From contig NC_087389.1 in NCBI RefSeq assembly GCF_963675165.1, positions 3,470,830 to 3,534,829 of the forward strand: DNA of 64,000 nt, read 5' to 3'. The DNA comes from Halichondria panicea (taxonomy: Eukaryota > Porifera > Demospongiae > Suberitida > Halichondriidae). Shown here in pieces: positions 23,101-34,505 of this stretch (position 1 is its first letter; every line of letters begins with the position of its first letter). Under the pieces are notes generated by a model. It was given only the letters and a program-made list of their open reading frames with translations, did not search any database and was not told the DNA's origin. The position numbers were made by a program, and so were the translations under genes.

Positions 23101-26100
23101 GCTGCTTGCTTTTTCACTTCCTCTGGAAGCCCTTTGATAATAGCCAATGCATGCATTTCATCTCTCTCTCTTTGCTGGTCTCCCTCGCTTGTTTCAGACC
23201 ACTGCATTGTGACTGCTCGAGAATCGACTGTATCCACTTCATTATTGTCAATGCCACGAGTTGATTTTTGGTTCGGATCAAATTCTTTCCCAACGATCAG
23301 TTTATAGAGACTTGTCTTGCCTTTGCGTGCTTCCCCGAGAAACAACAGACCACATCGAGGAATTTTTTTCTTCCCTTGTCTTAACGCTTGCTTGTAACTT
23401 TCGATGAAAACGGATCCACGCTTCACAATCTCGGGGGGAATAACTGCTCATGTGTGTGTGTTTGAGAAAAAGAAGACACTATCAAACATGCACAATACTT
23501 TAAGCACTAGGCTATCATCAGAGGTACATGTACATGCACATTTTCCACGTGGGAAAAATGACTTATATCAAATATGCGCAATGCCGCCCAAACCCAACTG
23601 TACGTTCTAAGCATTCACAAAAGCATGTGCGATATACTGCACAGGTCAGACATAGTGATATCAAACAAACTCACTGTCTTCGGGTTCCACATCCCTAGGA
23701 GACTGACCAGCCTATAAAATGATAAGAGAATATAATTATATATTTTTAATTGTCAGCCAAACATGCATGTGCATCAATAACTGAACCAGTGAATAAACCA
23801 AATATTATACATGTAGGAGACACACCTGGTTCTTCTCTTCGTGGAGAGCTTTACCATGTTCAGTTGCGAGAATAACCTTTTCTACTCTCTCACTTGACTT
23901 TGCTCGTGCTACATGGAGGACTGTGTTTCCCTAAAATTAAAATAGCATGGATTTGAAGCACACCAGTAGGTCTGTATAGTACAAACATACATGTATGTGT
24001 GTACAGATGTAGCTCGTACAAAATTGATGTATACTTTTGCCCTTGGGCATTACATTACATTGCTCCAGTGCAATATTTACCATGTTGCACGAGGGCGCCT
24101 TGCACAATGTTTTTTTTAATTATTACACACCATTATGTCCTTCCGATCAGCTTTGCACCCCTTGTCTAAGAGAGCCTTTGCGATCTCTGCTGAGTCATGA
24201 ATAGCTGCGATATGGAGAGCACTCTTCTCTCCTGTTCTCTCTCCATCATCACTGCTTTCCTCAACAAAGTCCGACACATCCACATCTGACCGCCCAACCA
24301 GGTAATTCGCTGCATCCACTTTCTGATACTCACATGCTGTCAGAAAAGGGGAGTATCCAGCCTGAAAGAAAAGAACGGAATACTATAAATTGCCAATCCC
24401 TGTATAAGCACTGCAAATGCTTTAGTACTCCCCATACACATCCTCACCTTCGTTTTCTGCTTGAGAAGGTCAGACTTGTCCTCATCACTGATCACTGTCA
24501 TATTTTCCAACAGCCATTCGGTGAGATTAGGGCTCTTGCGATTAGAGCAAACATAGTGGATTATATTCCAGCCAATCTGGGGAGAAGTACATTGTAATGG
24601 ACAGTATTATTGTTTAAACAGTATTATTGTTTAAAGTGAAGTACACTATGATTATCTACGGTGGCCCTAAAGGTCACTCAGTACCGTCTTTGTTCTAATT
24701 ACAGCACCAAAACAAATCTGGAAATGGTCCACATTTGGAACGACAAAAGATTATTATTGAGGAGTGGTTCTTAGAATAAGGTGGAGCTAACAAAAAAAAA
24801 AAAAAGAAATATTCAAACACAGTGACAGATTGCTTCGAATATAGCAGTTTCAAGACCTCAAACGTTTATGATTTAGCTATATCTACACTCAAAGTAGTAT
24901 TCTTTCTATCAAATGTGTATACCGTATATCTTCTAGTTTATCGGACACTTCTAATTACCCCGGACACTCTTTTGGGCAATTTTCGTTGTTCTAATACAAC
25001 GGACACTCCAGTGCTTTAATATTACATTTGTTCTAAATATCCGGACAATACTTTGAAAAGTTGAGTTACATTCACCATTCACAGACGGCAAGTAAGACAA
25101 GACTTAGAGTGCTGCAGTTAGATAGCTTTGAGTAGCTAGTTTTAGATAGCTAGTGCAACTATTCAGTCGCACACTGGTCTATTAAACTTAGCTAGCTCGC
25201 ATGCAGCTGCTTGCTTGTTCTAATTATTCCGGACACTTCGCATGCTGTATAAAAATCTGTTCCAATTATACCCGGACAATTTCCAAAATAATTATTTTTT
25301 GCTGTCCGATAAATTAGAAGATATACGGTACATATCATCAACAGCAGCATTTAACTGAGCATGGCTTGCAGAGTATGTGCTTGAAGCTATGCTAACTGTA
25401 TTTATAACGAAAGGTTGTTAGTTATGGTCGTGTAAACTAATTAACTAAGCACCACAATAAAATAATGGAAATGGTTCATAAATAGAACAAAAAATAAATA
25501 GAAACTGCGAGTTGGTTGTAGTTAGAAAAAAGACGGTAGTTCTGTTCTCAACTTGGTGTTCTGCACTTGAGCTTCACTAGTTAGTGTTCTCAACTTCGTG
25601 TTCTGTACTTGAGCTTTGTTAGTTAAGTCTTCAATAGTTTACGACCTTTGACCCATGTGTGTGGTTTGTTGGTAACCGAGAATAGTTAGCTGACCAGCGA
25701 CTAAGAAGAGATGTTATTGCTTCTCATGTAACTATATATAGTGAACCTGTAGATCTATCTGGTATTCATTGTGCAACCTGATACAACTTCACCATGCAGT
25801 CAAATTTTGAATAGATATTGAGCTGCTCTCAAATTGTCATGTTTCACTAACTTCACTAGCCTCCTTCACTGGCCTCCCCTGGCCTGCTACTGACTGCTTG
25901 CGCATACGCAAAATTATTGGATATTTTCCCTCGTAGAATGTCCTATAATACTGAATTTATCGGAGAAAAAATCCTGACGAAGAATGTACTGATTATTAAA
26001 AGTCATACCAAGAGTTCCTAATTAACTCTTGGTCATACCATAGATTGAGTAGTTAACAAGGATTGGAAACGGGATCACGTGCGGTGATGGTGTTGATTGA

Positions 26101-29100
26101 AAAACATGTGTTGCTGATTTCAAGTATCAACTACGCTAATTAATTTATGTGTTTATTTGTACCTCTATGCAGAGGTGAAGAGGTTATAATTTCACAATTT
26201 TTAGTTATAGGCCAAGCATAGGAATAGGTTAATCGTAATGTCTTATTTCTATGACCTGAATGCATTCTTGTGAGAAGTTACACCTTGCTAGGTAAACGTT
26301 GAACATGTCGACCGTTTGTGTATGCAGATATGCCTTAAAGACCCAAATTCCAACATCATCAGGCAAATACAAGAAAGAAATAACTTCAGAAAGATTATGG
26401 GATCCCTATATAAGTTAAAAAGTCATAAAGAACAAGAAAGTTTTTTCGTAGTTTTGTCCATACAAGCTTCATTTCAGTTTATATTTCACAAAAAATGTCA
26501 TAAATATCACAATAATAATGGCCAATAGACAGTTGATACTTCCAAATGGCCAACAGGCATAATAATATATAATTTTGTCTTTATAGAGCCTATAGTGTCT
26601 TAGGTGAGATCCAGAGGAGAGTTTTGCTCAATCTGGCTGATGCTACAAGCTCTCCCCTACAGCTAGCCTCGACCCCAGGCCGATCTGTCTCCAATTGAAC
26701 GCTAGGTCGCCTACTAGGCCTGGTATTGATTGTATTTGGGCGTGATCTGGGCGTGGTTTTTTAATACATTGACTCTGTGGTACAACAAAAAATGAATCCT
26801 CCAACAGTGGTCTTCAACAACAGCCTCTGGGGCAGTATACAGCAGGAAATACTTCCCAGAAGACACTTCTTTGGCAGTGGCAACCAAATATTTGTCGATT
26901 TATTTATTGCTACTGAGGATGGCAGCAGAAACACCTCTATTGTTTAGACTCCTGACCTGGTCAATCATGAGTCTCATGATGAGAGATACAAGGGGAGAGA
27001 CAATTAACAAGAACAACACTTTTGTCAACAGGAGGAGCCTTGGTCCTACCTAGCTTGTAGTCCATTAAAAAGGGTAGCAACTGATATAGCAGAGAGACTT
27101 GCCATACCCCGTTGGGAACCAGATAAACACGTCCCTTCCCTCAAACAGGAGATTGAGAGCCTGGGCCTGTTCTGCCATGAGAGTGAGGCCATCTTGCTTC
27201 AAACAAGACAACGCGTTGCATGCCATAGCTAGCTAGCTATAAATTGAGAACATGACACGGAGCTACATTACTGTAACTTTTACGGGAGTAAAATGCCTCT
27301 ACGTACACCTTTAGTATTACAGAAAAAAAGCAGGAAACAAAGTGTGAAGAATCTCTGCTTTTGTATCCGGTTCCTGCCACGCCCAGATACAATCAATACC
27401 AGGCCGTATTTTTCAACTTCGTTCTATTAAAAAAAAATTGGCCTGGGACTGAGGCTACCCTACAGCATGTATGCAGGAACGATCACATTTGCTGCTCATC
27501 AGCCCTGTCTTCTGTCTTTTGCTACTCATAGCCAGCCACCTTCGGTATAGCCTCGATTCAAGCCTGGTGGCCTGGTTTCGAGGCCTGATCATATACATGA
27601 CGTCAACTGAAACACGGATGGTTTCATCCGGTTCTATTGCATTTCCAATCCCTCTCCCTCCTTAATCTATGGTACAAATAAGGTTTACATTCCATTGGTC
27701 TGGCACATTCCATTGTGAAATGACCTCAAGACAAGAGTGCTCAGACCCTTTCTTAGGAGGGGGCTGATCCATGAGACTAATATCAATGGTGGATCTAGCC
27801 TCGTTCCCAGGCCGATCGAGTCGACCTAGCGTTCAATTGGAGACGGATCGGCCTGGGAACGAGGCAATGGTGGATCTAGATACTGCCAAACAAAAATGAC
27901 TTGATAGAACCACACGCAAATATCTGACCTTGTTGTTCTGTCTTCAGATTAATGTTTTCTAAGCTTCAGGGAAGAAAAGCTTCAGCTAAGAGGCATTCCA
28001 ATCGATTCTAATAATGGTAAACGGGATGCTGACTGCTAGTACACGAATATAAATGTCACGGAAGTGAACGAGAATACATTCGTCAGAATCTGACGAACGA
28101 CTGACGCATGCGCAGACAGGCCTAGTTGTTTGCCTAACCGTTATAAAAGCGAAAACTCAGCCTGGGATCGAGGCTATGCAAGGCTCTGCTGATGCAGCCA
28201 TTATTTTAGACATAGACTTTTGGCATCGATTGTTTTTAACAATAATCATTCGATCGTTTACCCACTCCTTGAGTTTGCATGCAGCAAAACAAAAATGTTC
28301 ATCATGATATAATAATGTGTATATATATGTTATGTATAGTTTTGGTACCTCCACCGAGGCATCAGCACCCGCGGTGCTTTCATTATTATATCAGTACCAG
28401 GTCATAAAACTATAATTTTGTGCTTGTTATACTCATCATACTATTATATGATGTGGTTGTCTTTGTTTGCTCCAGCTTTCAATCCCAAGTCAAGTGTATA
28501 TGTAAGGAACAAGTTTAAGAAGAAATTGGCTCGATTTGAAGAACAGTGTAGTATCATCTTGTACCTCAGTTCACGAATGAAGCAAGGGTACAAAGAACCA
28601 GTCAGCAGGTCTATTGATTTCGATTTCAAGATGAACACATTTCTCAAGCTAAAGACCAGGGCAACTTCACTACAGACTGTATGATACTGTGTTAACTACA
28701 ATAATTATGCTATACTATAATTTTAGCGTGGAGTGAAATTAATTACCTCAGTAGTCAGTACGTTAACTCATGCTCAAAACTAGAAGCAGGTGCAGCCCTA
28801 GTACTAGCTTCTCATTTCACCCTTAGATTGCACGATCATAAATTTTATAAAAAAGGCAAACATAATAACATTTTACATAAGAAAAATGTTATGCTTAATC
28901 TATGGTCATACATAGAGCTATATAGCTAGCTAGCTAGCTAGAGACAGAGCTGTAGGTTGTTGTACAGCTATTTTCTTTCTGATAGAGTCAGCAGCAGTTC
29001 AGAGGAGGGAGGACACGATTAACCTTAGCTAATAATTAGCTAATTATCACGACCTTTTAATGAAATTCTTTGAACGATTCGTCTTTTATTCTTTATAACT

Positions 29101-32100
29101 CTACATGTTGGACACAGAGTAGAGCTAGAGCTAGAGCAAAGTACATGAAGTAAGCGTAATCATAGAAGTTCTCCTACTGGAGATACTCCTATATGGCCAA
29201 GTTGCTAGGACGTGAAGATAATAGGACCCCTATAAGAAGCACCCAAGTACTCCTATCTCCAAGATCCCTGTGAGAAGCATCCCGGGCACTCTGATCTTGT
29301 CTCTGTGAGAAGCACTCCTGATCCTGTCTCCAGAATCCCTATGAGGAGCACCCCAGGTACTCCTGTCTCCAAAATTCCTGTGAGAAGCACCCCAGGCACT
29401 CCTGTCTCTGTGATAATTAAAGCTGCAACATGGAATTGTTTACTTCAGAACGTCTCCAACATGAAGAACATCAATGGCACTAACAGTCTCAGCTTCTAGC
29501 ACCCCTTTATTTTTGTAGTTTGCTCTGTGCCTGCACGAATTGCCTGTCACCCCTACTACAGTACAGTTTTGTGTGTCCCAATATGTAGAGGTTATAAAGA
29601 AAGAAAAGACGAATCGTTCATCATTAAAAGGTCGTAATAATTAGCTAATTATTAGCTAAGGTTAATCCTGTCCTCCCTCTTCTAATAGACTTTCACCAAA
29701 GTTAGTATTTGATGGGCGTAGCCTGTTCATTAGGCTAGTGTTACTTTCACTCCGTTCAGACGATTGTCATCCACACTGTTGCAGGCTGTGAGTCTTTTGT
29801 TAGCATAGCAGGCTACGGGTAGCTATCAGCTCTTTCTCAGATGGGCTAGAAACTTTCAATCGAAATTCCTATCTACTTCCTTTAATCCACTTCCGTTCAT
29901 TGTGACGTCGTTGTTTTACTGAGCATACACGTTGTTATCCTGCGTTAGCCGGTATCTGGCTAATGGTTAGCGCATGCGCAAGCAGTCGATACCAGGGCCA
30001 TGCACTGTTCGAGGAAGTGCGGCCTGGGATCGAGGCTATAACTTCAACATGATTTTAATGCAGAACATGAATATTATTATAATTTATGGACTGTATTTCT
30101 GTACAACTTGTCTTGTATGTAGCTCTAGTTTTTCATATTATACTGCAGTCCTTATTATAACGGTCGGCAGACGGCCCCTTTGCCGACCATTTAGTGCATG
30201 TGACCGGTCAATTTGCCATGTGCTCTGACAAATTGGCCGGACAATATTTTAGTGCTAGTACTAGTTCTGAGAAGGAGCAGAGGCATCTAGTTAGTATAGC
30301 TACTTTTGAAAGATGAAAACAGAAGAAATGACTGTGCCAAGCAGCATAGAAGAACCATCTTGTTGAGTCACTCAAGGAAAAATATTTGTAAGCATTTTGA
30401 TGGATGGCTCCGCCAGCTATATGTCAAGCCATTAGAGTATCAGGGATGAAAATAAGTATTTTATCACTGTGTCAAGTCATTTTCAATGTTCACCTGCCAC
30501 CAATGAAAGGACCTGACAGCCTGTCGTCATAATTATAATTATGTCTTATTAATTTTTGTTTTGATGTTTATAATCGTAATAATAATTATAGTAGTATAAA
30601 GCACAACTCATAAAAACCCGACACTATTTCTTTGAGCTAAACCAGTCTAAATACAGTTCCTTGTGAGTCCACTGACTGTCTAACTCAAGAGCACCAAAGA
30701 GTAGAAACATGTCTTTCTGGTCTAGCCAGTCATGGAGTCAGGACTGATACTTCTCATAGGAGCACTGCCACTTCTAGTCTGTTTTTTTGATTTGAGCTGC
30801 TTGCATCAATGGCACTGGGATGCATCAGTTTTCTTGAACTAGCTACGTAGATGGTACATGTAGATCTAGTAGCTCTACAAATTATTGCTGATTTAGTTTT
30901 TTTGCACACATGGCAATTTTCTGAGCATGCGCAGTTGTTGTCCGGCCAGATGGCAGTTCATGCAGTACAATAGACGGCCAAGCAGGCTATGTGCTCAGAT
31001 TTTTACCGGTAGCCGGTGGCCGGCTGTTATTTTCATCTCTGAGTATATGGTAGGACATTATGTCCTTTCAATTCTTAATCCTTATAATAAGCACTAGTGC
31101 TGTATACAGCTCGGATCTTGCTATACTTGCGTACTTAGCTAGCTAGCTAGGCCTTAGGCTGCTATTGCATTATCAGTAGCAAGCGCATCTATAGGTCAAA
31201 GGTCACCAACTATCAAAGGCTAAACTAGCAAAGATCAAGTACAGAACACCAAGTTGAGAACACAGCTACTAAGTGACCGACCTTCAGGGCCACCGTAATT
31301 ATCAATTATTATAGTCTTGTATGTTCATTAATTTTAGCAAACACCCAATACAGTTACAATGTACATACATGTAGCCAGGGGGTGGAAAAAGGAGCAATCC
31401 CTTTTTTTGGAACACCAATACTCAGTTCTACTACGTCTTAGACTTTAGCTAGCTAGAAGAAACAGTTACAAGCATGTACGTATACAAACAAAATACGTAC
31501 GTGTGGAGGTTGCTCACATTTGACCACAAAATTATAATGCAATAATGGGTACTCAAGGTTTTTTAAATAAATGGGCGTGGTTTCCGGTCAAACTTTTCCG
31601 CTAGTGCCGCCCGATCTTTTGCTCCCCATTCTAGCTACGCCTCTGCAAGACGATTGCACATATATCGGATGTACATCACACACCGTCGCACCAAAATAAT
31701 ACTTACATGTAGATGGATACATTCACTTACTTTATCTGTTGCCATAAATAGCTCCTTTAGAACATCAGGAAGCAGGGGTGGAAGGTCGCCAATAATGTGA
31801 CGAAGAGTTTTGTCACTACCTTCACTGCAGGCTATGTGGAGGAAGTTGGCTCCCTTCTGCAATGTACAGCAAAATGGACACAGGTACATATGTAAAGGTC
31901 AAGCAAAAAACAGTGTCAGAATGACGTTCATCCGAGTACATAAGTGGAGCTATATACCGTATTACTAGAATATTTTGCGGGTGAAAAACTTTTGCAAATG
32001 AGCTAAATCAGCTGACTCTTTGCGATCTAACAATTGCGATTTGGCAAGGATCGTGTGCATTTACTAGTAATAATTTAGGTTTTGCGATTTTATTGTTGCG

Positions 32101-33930
32101 AATTGATCAACCCTCGCAAAATTCGCATATGTTTGTTACTCGCAGCAAAATATTCTAGTAATACATGTACCGGTACATGTATAAACATGACATAATGACT
32201 ACCTTATTGATCACAGAGTAATCTAAAACATCAGTGTCCTCCAGCTCAGTGACAATGTCCAGATGGTCTCCCTTGACAGCATACATCAATGGAGTCCAAC
32301 CTCTCTGAGAATACACAGTGATGAAATGACATAATTATGGTAGAATATAGCCAATAATTATGTCCAGAGATTGTTTGTACACATCTTCTAACCAACCTTT
32401 TCTTTGGCATTGACAAGGATGGATATATCCGAATCATGCTGCTTGTTAATCCCAAAGCGATTTTGATTGTTTGCCTTATCGAGCAAGAGTTGACAGATCT
32501 CCAGATTCCCAGTGTTACAAGCAATATGAAGAGCATTCAGCCCTTCCTGGAAAATGGAAGTTCGATTGTGTCAAACTTTACTGTGAGCGAAATCAATCAA
32601 TTCACATCAATGACCATTTCCCTCCACGTCAGTGTACTATATGCAACTTAGATTTCTACATAATATACACATCTTTCAAGTTTATAGTAAATTAGCCGTA
32701 CTTCATTATACATTCTCATCATACGAATAATATACATGCACTAAAAAGGTGAACCTTGTTTTTGAAGGCAGCAGATGCTCCCTCGTCCAGCAACAGTCTG
32801 ACTCTGTCTATATCACCTCTTTGACAGGCCAGCATGAGAGGAGAGTGGGACCGGTACTCTGGGTTAACCTTGAATGGGATTTAACATAACAGTAACATAA
32901 CAGTAACAGAGGAGTTGAGGTCAGACCATAACCTTGTGTACATGCATGTACATGTAGGACCGATGCCGATGTATCCTTATACTATAGGCAAATAACTCAA
33001 AGATTATATTGTATTGTGCCTGGATTACAGAGTCCCCTTATTTAGAGTTGATCAGGTGATTATTTAGCGTGGTCATTATCAATGAGACGTGGTATCCACT
33101 TGAGGGGATACACCCACATCATGGGATACAGGTAGCAACTTTTACATGACACAACAACAGCTGTACGTATAATGAAAGAACCACCCAACCTGACAGATAG
33201 CTGAGGTAACGAGCAGGTAAAAACTTGCACTGCAAGTTACCTTGGTGCAGGTTTCTTCTCACTCAAACAGTTGTACTAAATGAAATTACAGTATCATGCA
33301 GGATGAGCTCAAATCGGTGGTTAAATAATTACATGTACGGACAATAAAGGGGCAGGAACTATGCCAGTGAAACAAAAAAGAAAGAAGTATTCTGTCAATA
33401 AATAATTTTATCTTTATCCCCAGAAAAAGGGGTGTATATGCAAACAGGTCCTACATGTAAGGTCACAATGCTAATAGTACTCTAGTGCGGCACTGACATA
33501 AATAACTAACATAAGAGTATCGTAGCACAATTCTGAAGGGACTCCATTTATAAATGAGAACAAATGTAAACTGGCTAGAAGCCTTTAAAAGCTCTTAGTT
33601 TTTGAGCAGATACAGCTGGAACATACACACACACACAAATAGCTTTAATTACTATACAATTTTGGGCTAACTCTTTATGAAGTGCGTAGGTCCTGTCGTG
33701 AAACATACTGTACTGTAGTCCTAGTGACTCACCTGTGCGTGTTTGGAGGGTAGAAAGTCCAGACTTTGTTTTCCCCCTTTCTGTTTGTCTTTCTCATCCA
33801 GTTTCTGTTCTCTGATGACCTCCACTGCTCTATGAATTGCAGTATTGTGTTTACAGTAGACTGCAGTCAATATAATGCCCTGTAGAACGTTTCTGTGCTT
33901 ATCAACACTTATAAATGAGGGTGTTGCCAT
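20147..33930 (-). CDS. Ankyrin-Roc-COR-Death protein, gene A
   Basis: Fourteen exons join in phase to 1335 aa: 33733-33930, 32755-32868, 32397-32546, 32203-32304, 31731-31856, 24448-24576, 24131-24361, 23826-23930, 23675-23711, 21914-23443, 21151-21769, 20772-21048, 20570-20597, 20147-20508. Order: ankyrin repeats (about 67-385; SPLMLACQRGDIDRVRLLLD, GLNALHIACNTGNLEICQLL, SALHIAAIHDSAEIAKALL), Roc GTPase (P-loop GEARKGKTS at 434-442, DFAGQ at 680, THRN at 762), COR (about 908-1206; LVIIDPKMLIEIM) and a C-terminal Death domain (LTVEELKERTKVTDSQL). The layout matches DAPK1 without the kinase and suggests a GTP-regulated signalling scaffold. The start is the first Met, matched by gene B. Intron 5 is 7.15 kb, filled with transposons. 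Confidence 0.88.
24919..25331. repeat. MITE with ACCGTATATCTTCTAG ends
   Basis: Left ACCGTATATCTTCTAGTTTA and right TAAATTAGAAGATATACGGT are inverted copies. CGGACACT and CCGGACAA motifs recur inside. It lies in intron 5 of gene A. Confidence 0.8.
26037..27672. repeat. Inverted pair enclosing the MULE-type MITE
   Basis: CCATAGATTGAG...GGATTGGAAACGGGATCACG at 26038-26082 is mirrored by GCATTTCCAATCCCTCTCC...TTAATCTATGG at 27640-27671. It is the same motif pair as 10113-11608, so probably a second copy of one transposon family carrying a different insertion. Confidence 0.5.
26662..27462. mobile_element. MULE-type MITE with 9-bp target duplication
   Basis: Ends are TAGCCTCGACCCCAGGCCGA and its imperfect complement (GGCCTGGGACTGAGGCTA). 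The 9-bp flank CCCTACAGC occurs on both sides. Inner repeats ACCAGGCC and GGCCTGGT match other copies. The inner 600 bp shows only short ORFs. It is nested inside the 26040-27670 inverted pair. Confidence 0.8.
27793..27870. repeat. Minimal MULE-type MITE
   Basis: A 70-odd bp foldback: TAGCCTCGTTCCCAGGCCGA, a short middle, then CGGCCTGGGAACGAGGC. Flanking copies of ATGGTGGATC (10 bp) lie on both sides. It is the shortest member of the family in the window. Confidence 0.8.
27945..28392. repeat. Compound repeat: MULE-type arm joined to GCACCG-family piece
   Basis: 27945-28175 is an inverted copy of about 16818-17060 (ends GCCTGGGATCGAGGCTA). 28180-28392 is an inverted copy of about 17990-18200. 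The two pieces lie side by side as they do at 16.8-18.2 kb, but with the inner 800 bp missing. Confidence 0.65.
28985..29695. repeat. Long-TIR element with internal tandem repeat
   Basis: Arms of about 100 bp (about 28995-29105 and 29585-29685) are inverted: GGAGGGAGGACACGATTAACC against GGTTAATCCTGTCCTCCC, then AGCTAATAATTAGCTAATTA and AAAAGACGAATCGTTC. Between them a 30-45 bp unit repeats about five times (29200-29410), translating in part as RSTPGTPVSKIP units. It lies in intron 5 of gene A. Confidence 0.65.
29950..30027. repeat. Right end of a MULE-type MITE
   Basis: Carries GCGCATGCGCAAGCAGTCGATACC and ends CGGCCTGGGATCGAGGCTA, like the right arms of the family. I did not find a matching left end. 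Confidence 0.5.
31370..31648. repeat. hAT-like MITE
   Basis: TGTAGCCAGGGGGTGG...GGAGCAA at 31370 faces TTTTGCTCCCCATTCTAGCTACGCCTCTG ending near 31647 as an imperfect inverted repeat. It lies near the 5' side of intron 5 of gene A. Confidence 0.5.
31955..32163. repeat. MITE with TACCGTATTACTAGAAT ends
   Basis: Left TACCGTATTACTAGAATATT and right AATATTCTAGTAATA are inverted copies. TTTGCGAT and ATCGCAAA motifs recur inside. Partial relatives are near 42536-42655, 56540-56655 and 61090-61270. It lies in intron 4 of gene A. Confidence 0.8.
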
Positions 33931-34505
33931 AGTCGAGTCAGTCAGATCAGGATCTCTCAGGAACAATACAGATCGTGATCTACATAGAGTGTACAAGTAA
34001 AGAATATACATGTACACAAGCGTCTCTTGACCAGCTTGGAATAACGTCTTTACACTCATTGGGTACGTAATAACAGGCTAGTATCCACAAAATCTAGCCT
34101 ACCCTTTTTTTAGCTGCAACTGAATAGGATTTGGTTCCTCAGGCTCTAGTTTATAGCCTTGCATAGTAGATAGCTCTTTGATTAGAACTCAAGTTGGGTC
34201 TCACCAAAAATTAGGAACTCCAGCCAAAGTATTGGTTAACGTAACATGGACCAGAACTCCTGATATGATCCTCAGTACTTATTTCTGTCAGAACAGTGCT
34301 AGTACAGCACAAGTACAGCATGCAGCAGAACCAGATACACCGCCCCCTTTTGAGATCTACCCCGGCCCTAGCCTCGATCCCAGCCCCTCTCACTCAATTG
34401 AGTGCGGCCTGGAATCGAGGCTACCCCGCCCCTGCTCTGGCCCAGCCCCTTCCGATCATGTGTACGTCAGAGGTATGTGTACGTGTAGATCTAGCAGATT
34501 TGAGG
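33931..34505. promoter_or_regulatory. Shared intergenic region of genes A and B
   Basis: About 575 bp separate the two divergent start codons, so both promoters must be here or in the first exons' UTRs. It contains a small MULE-type foldback (34368-34424). No TATA box stands out. A bidirectional promoter is inferred from geometry, not shown. Confidence 0.5.
34368..34424. repeat. Minimal MULE-type MITE in the A/B promoter region
   Basis: TAGCCTCGATCCCAGCCCC and CGGCCTGGAATCGAGGCTA flank about 20 bp. The flanks CCCCGGCCC and CCCCGCCCC look like a diverged 9-bp duplication. Confidence 0.7.

Larger units (their letters stand above)
24657..31299. other. Transposon-filled intron 5 of gene A
   Basis: The 7.15-kb intron (24577-31730) holds no host exon that I could support. 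Its outer ends carry an inverted motif, TACGGTGGCCCTAAAGGTC at 24657 and the complement (GACCTTCAGGGCCACCGTA) ending near 31299. A second inverted pair (GTTCTCAACTTGGTGTTCTG at 25545, complement near 31232) lies just inside. This suggests an original element later split by nested insertions (24919, 26040, 26662, 27793, 27945, 28985 and others). Confidence 0.5.

Noticed and set aside
28418-28684. 88-residue frame (Lys/Arg-rich, near FNPKSSVYVRNKFKKKLARF)
   Set aside because: It has an acceptor-like start and even composition, so it could be a real exon fragment. I found no partner exon or family, so I did not call it.
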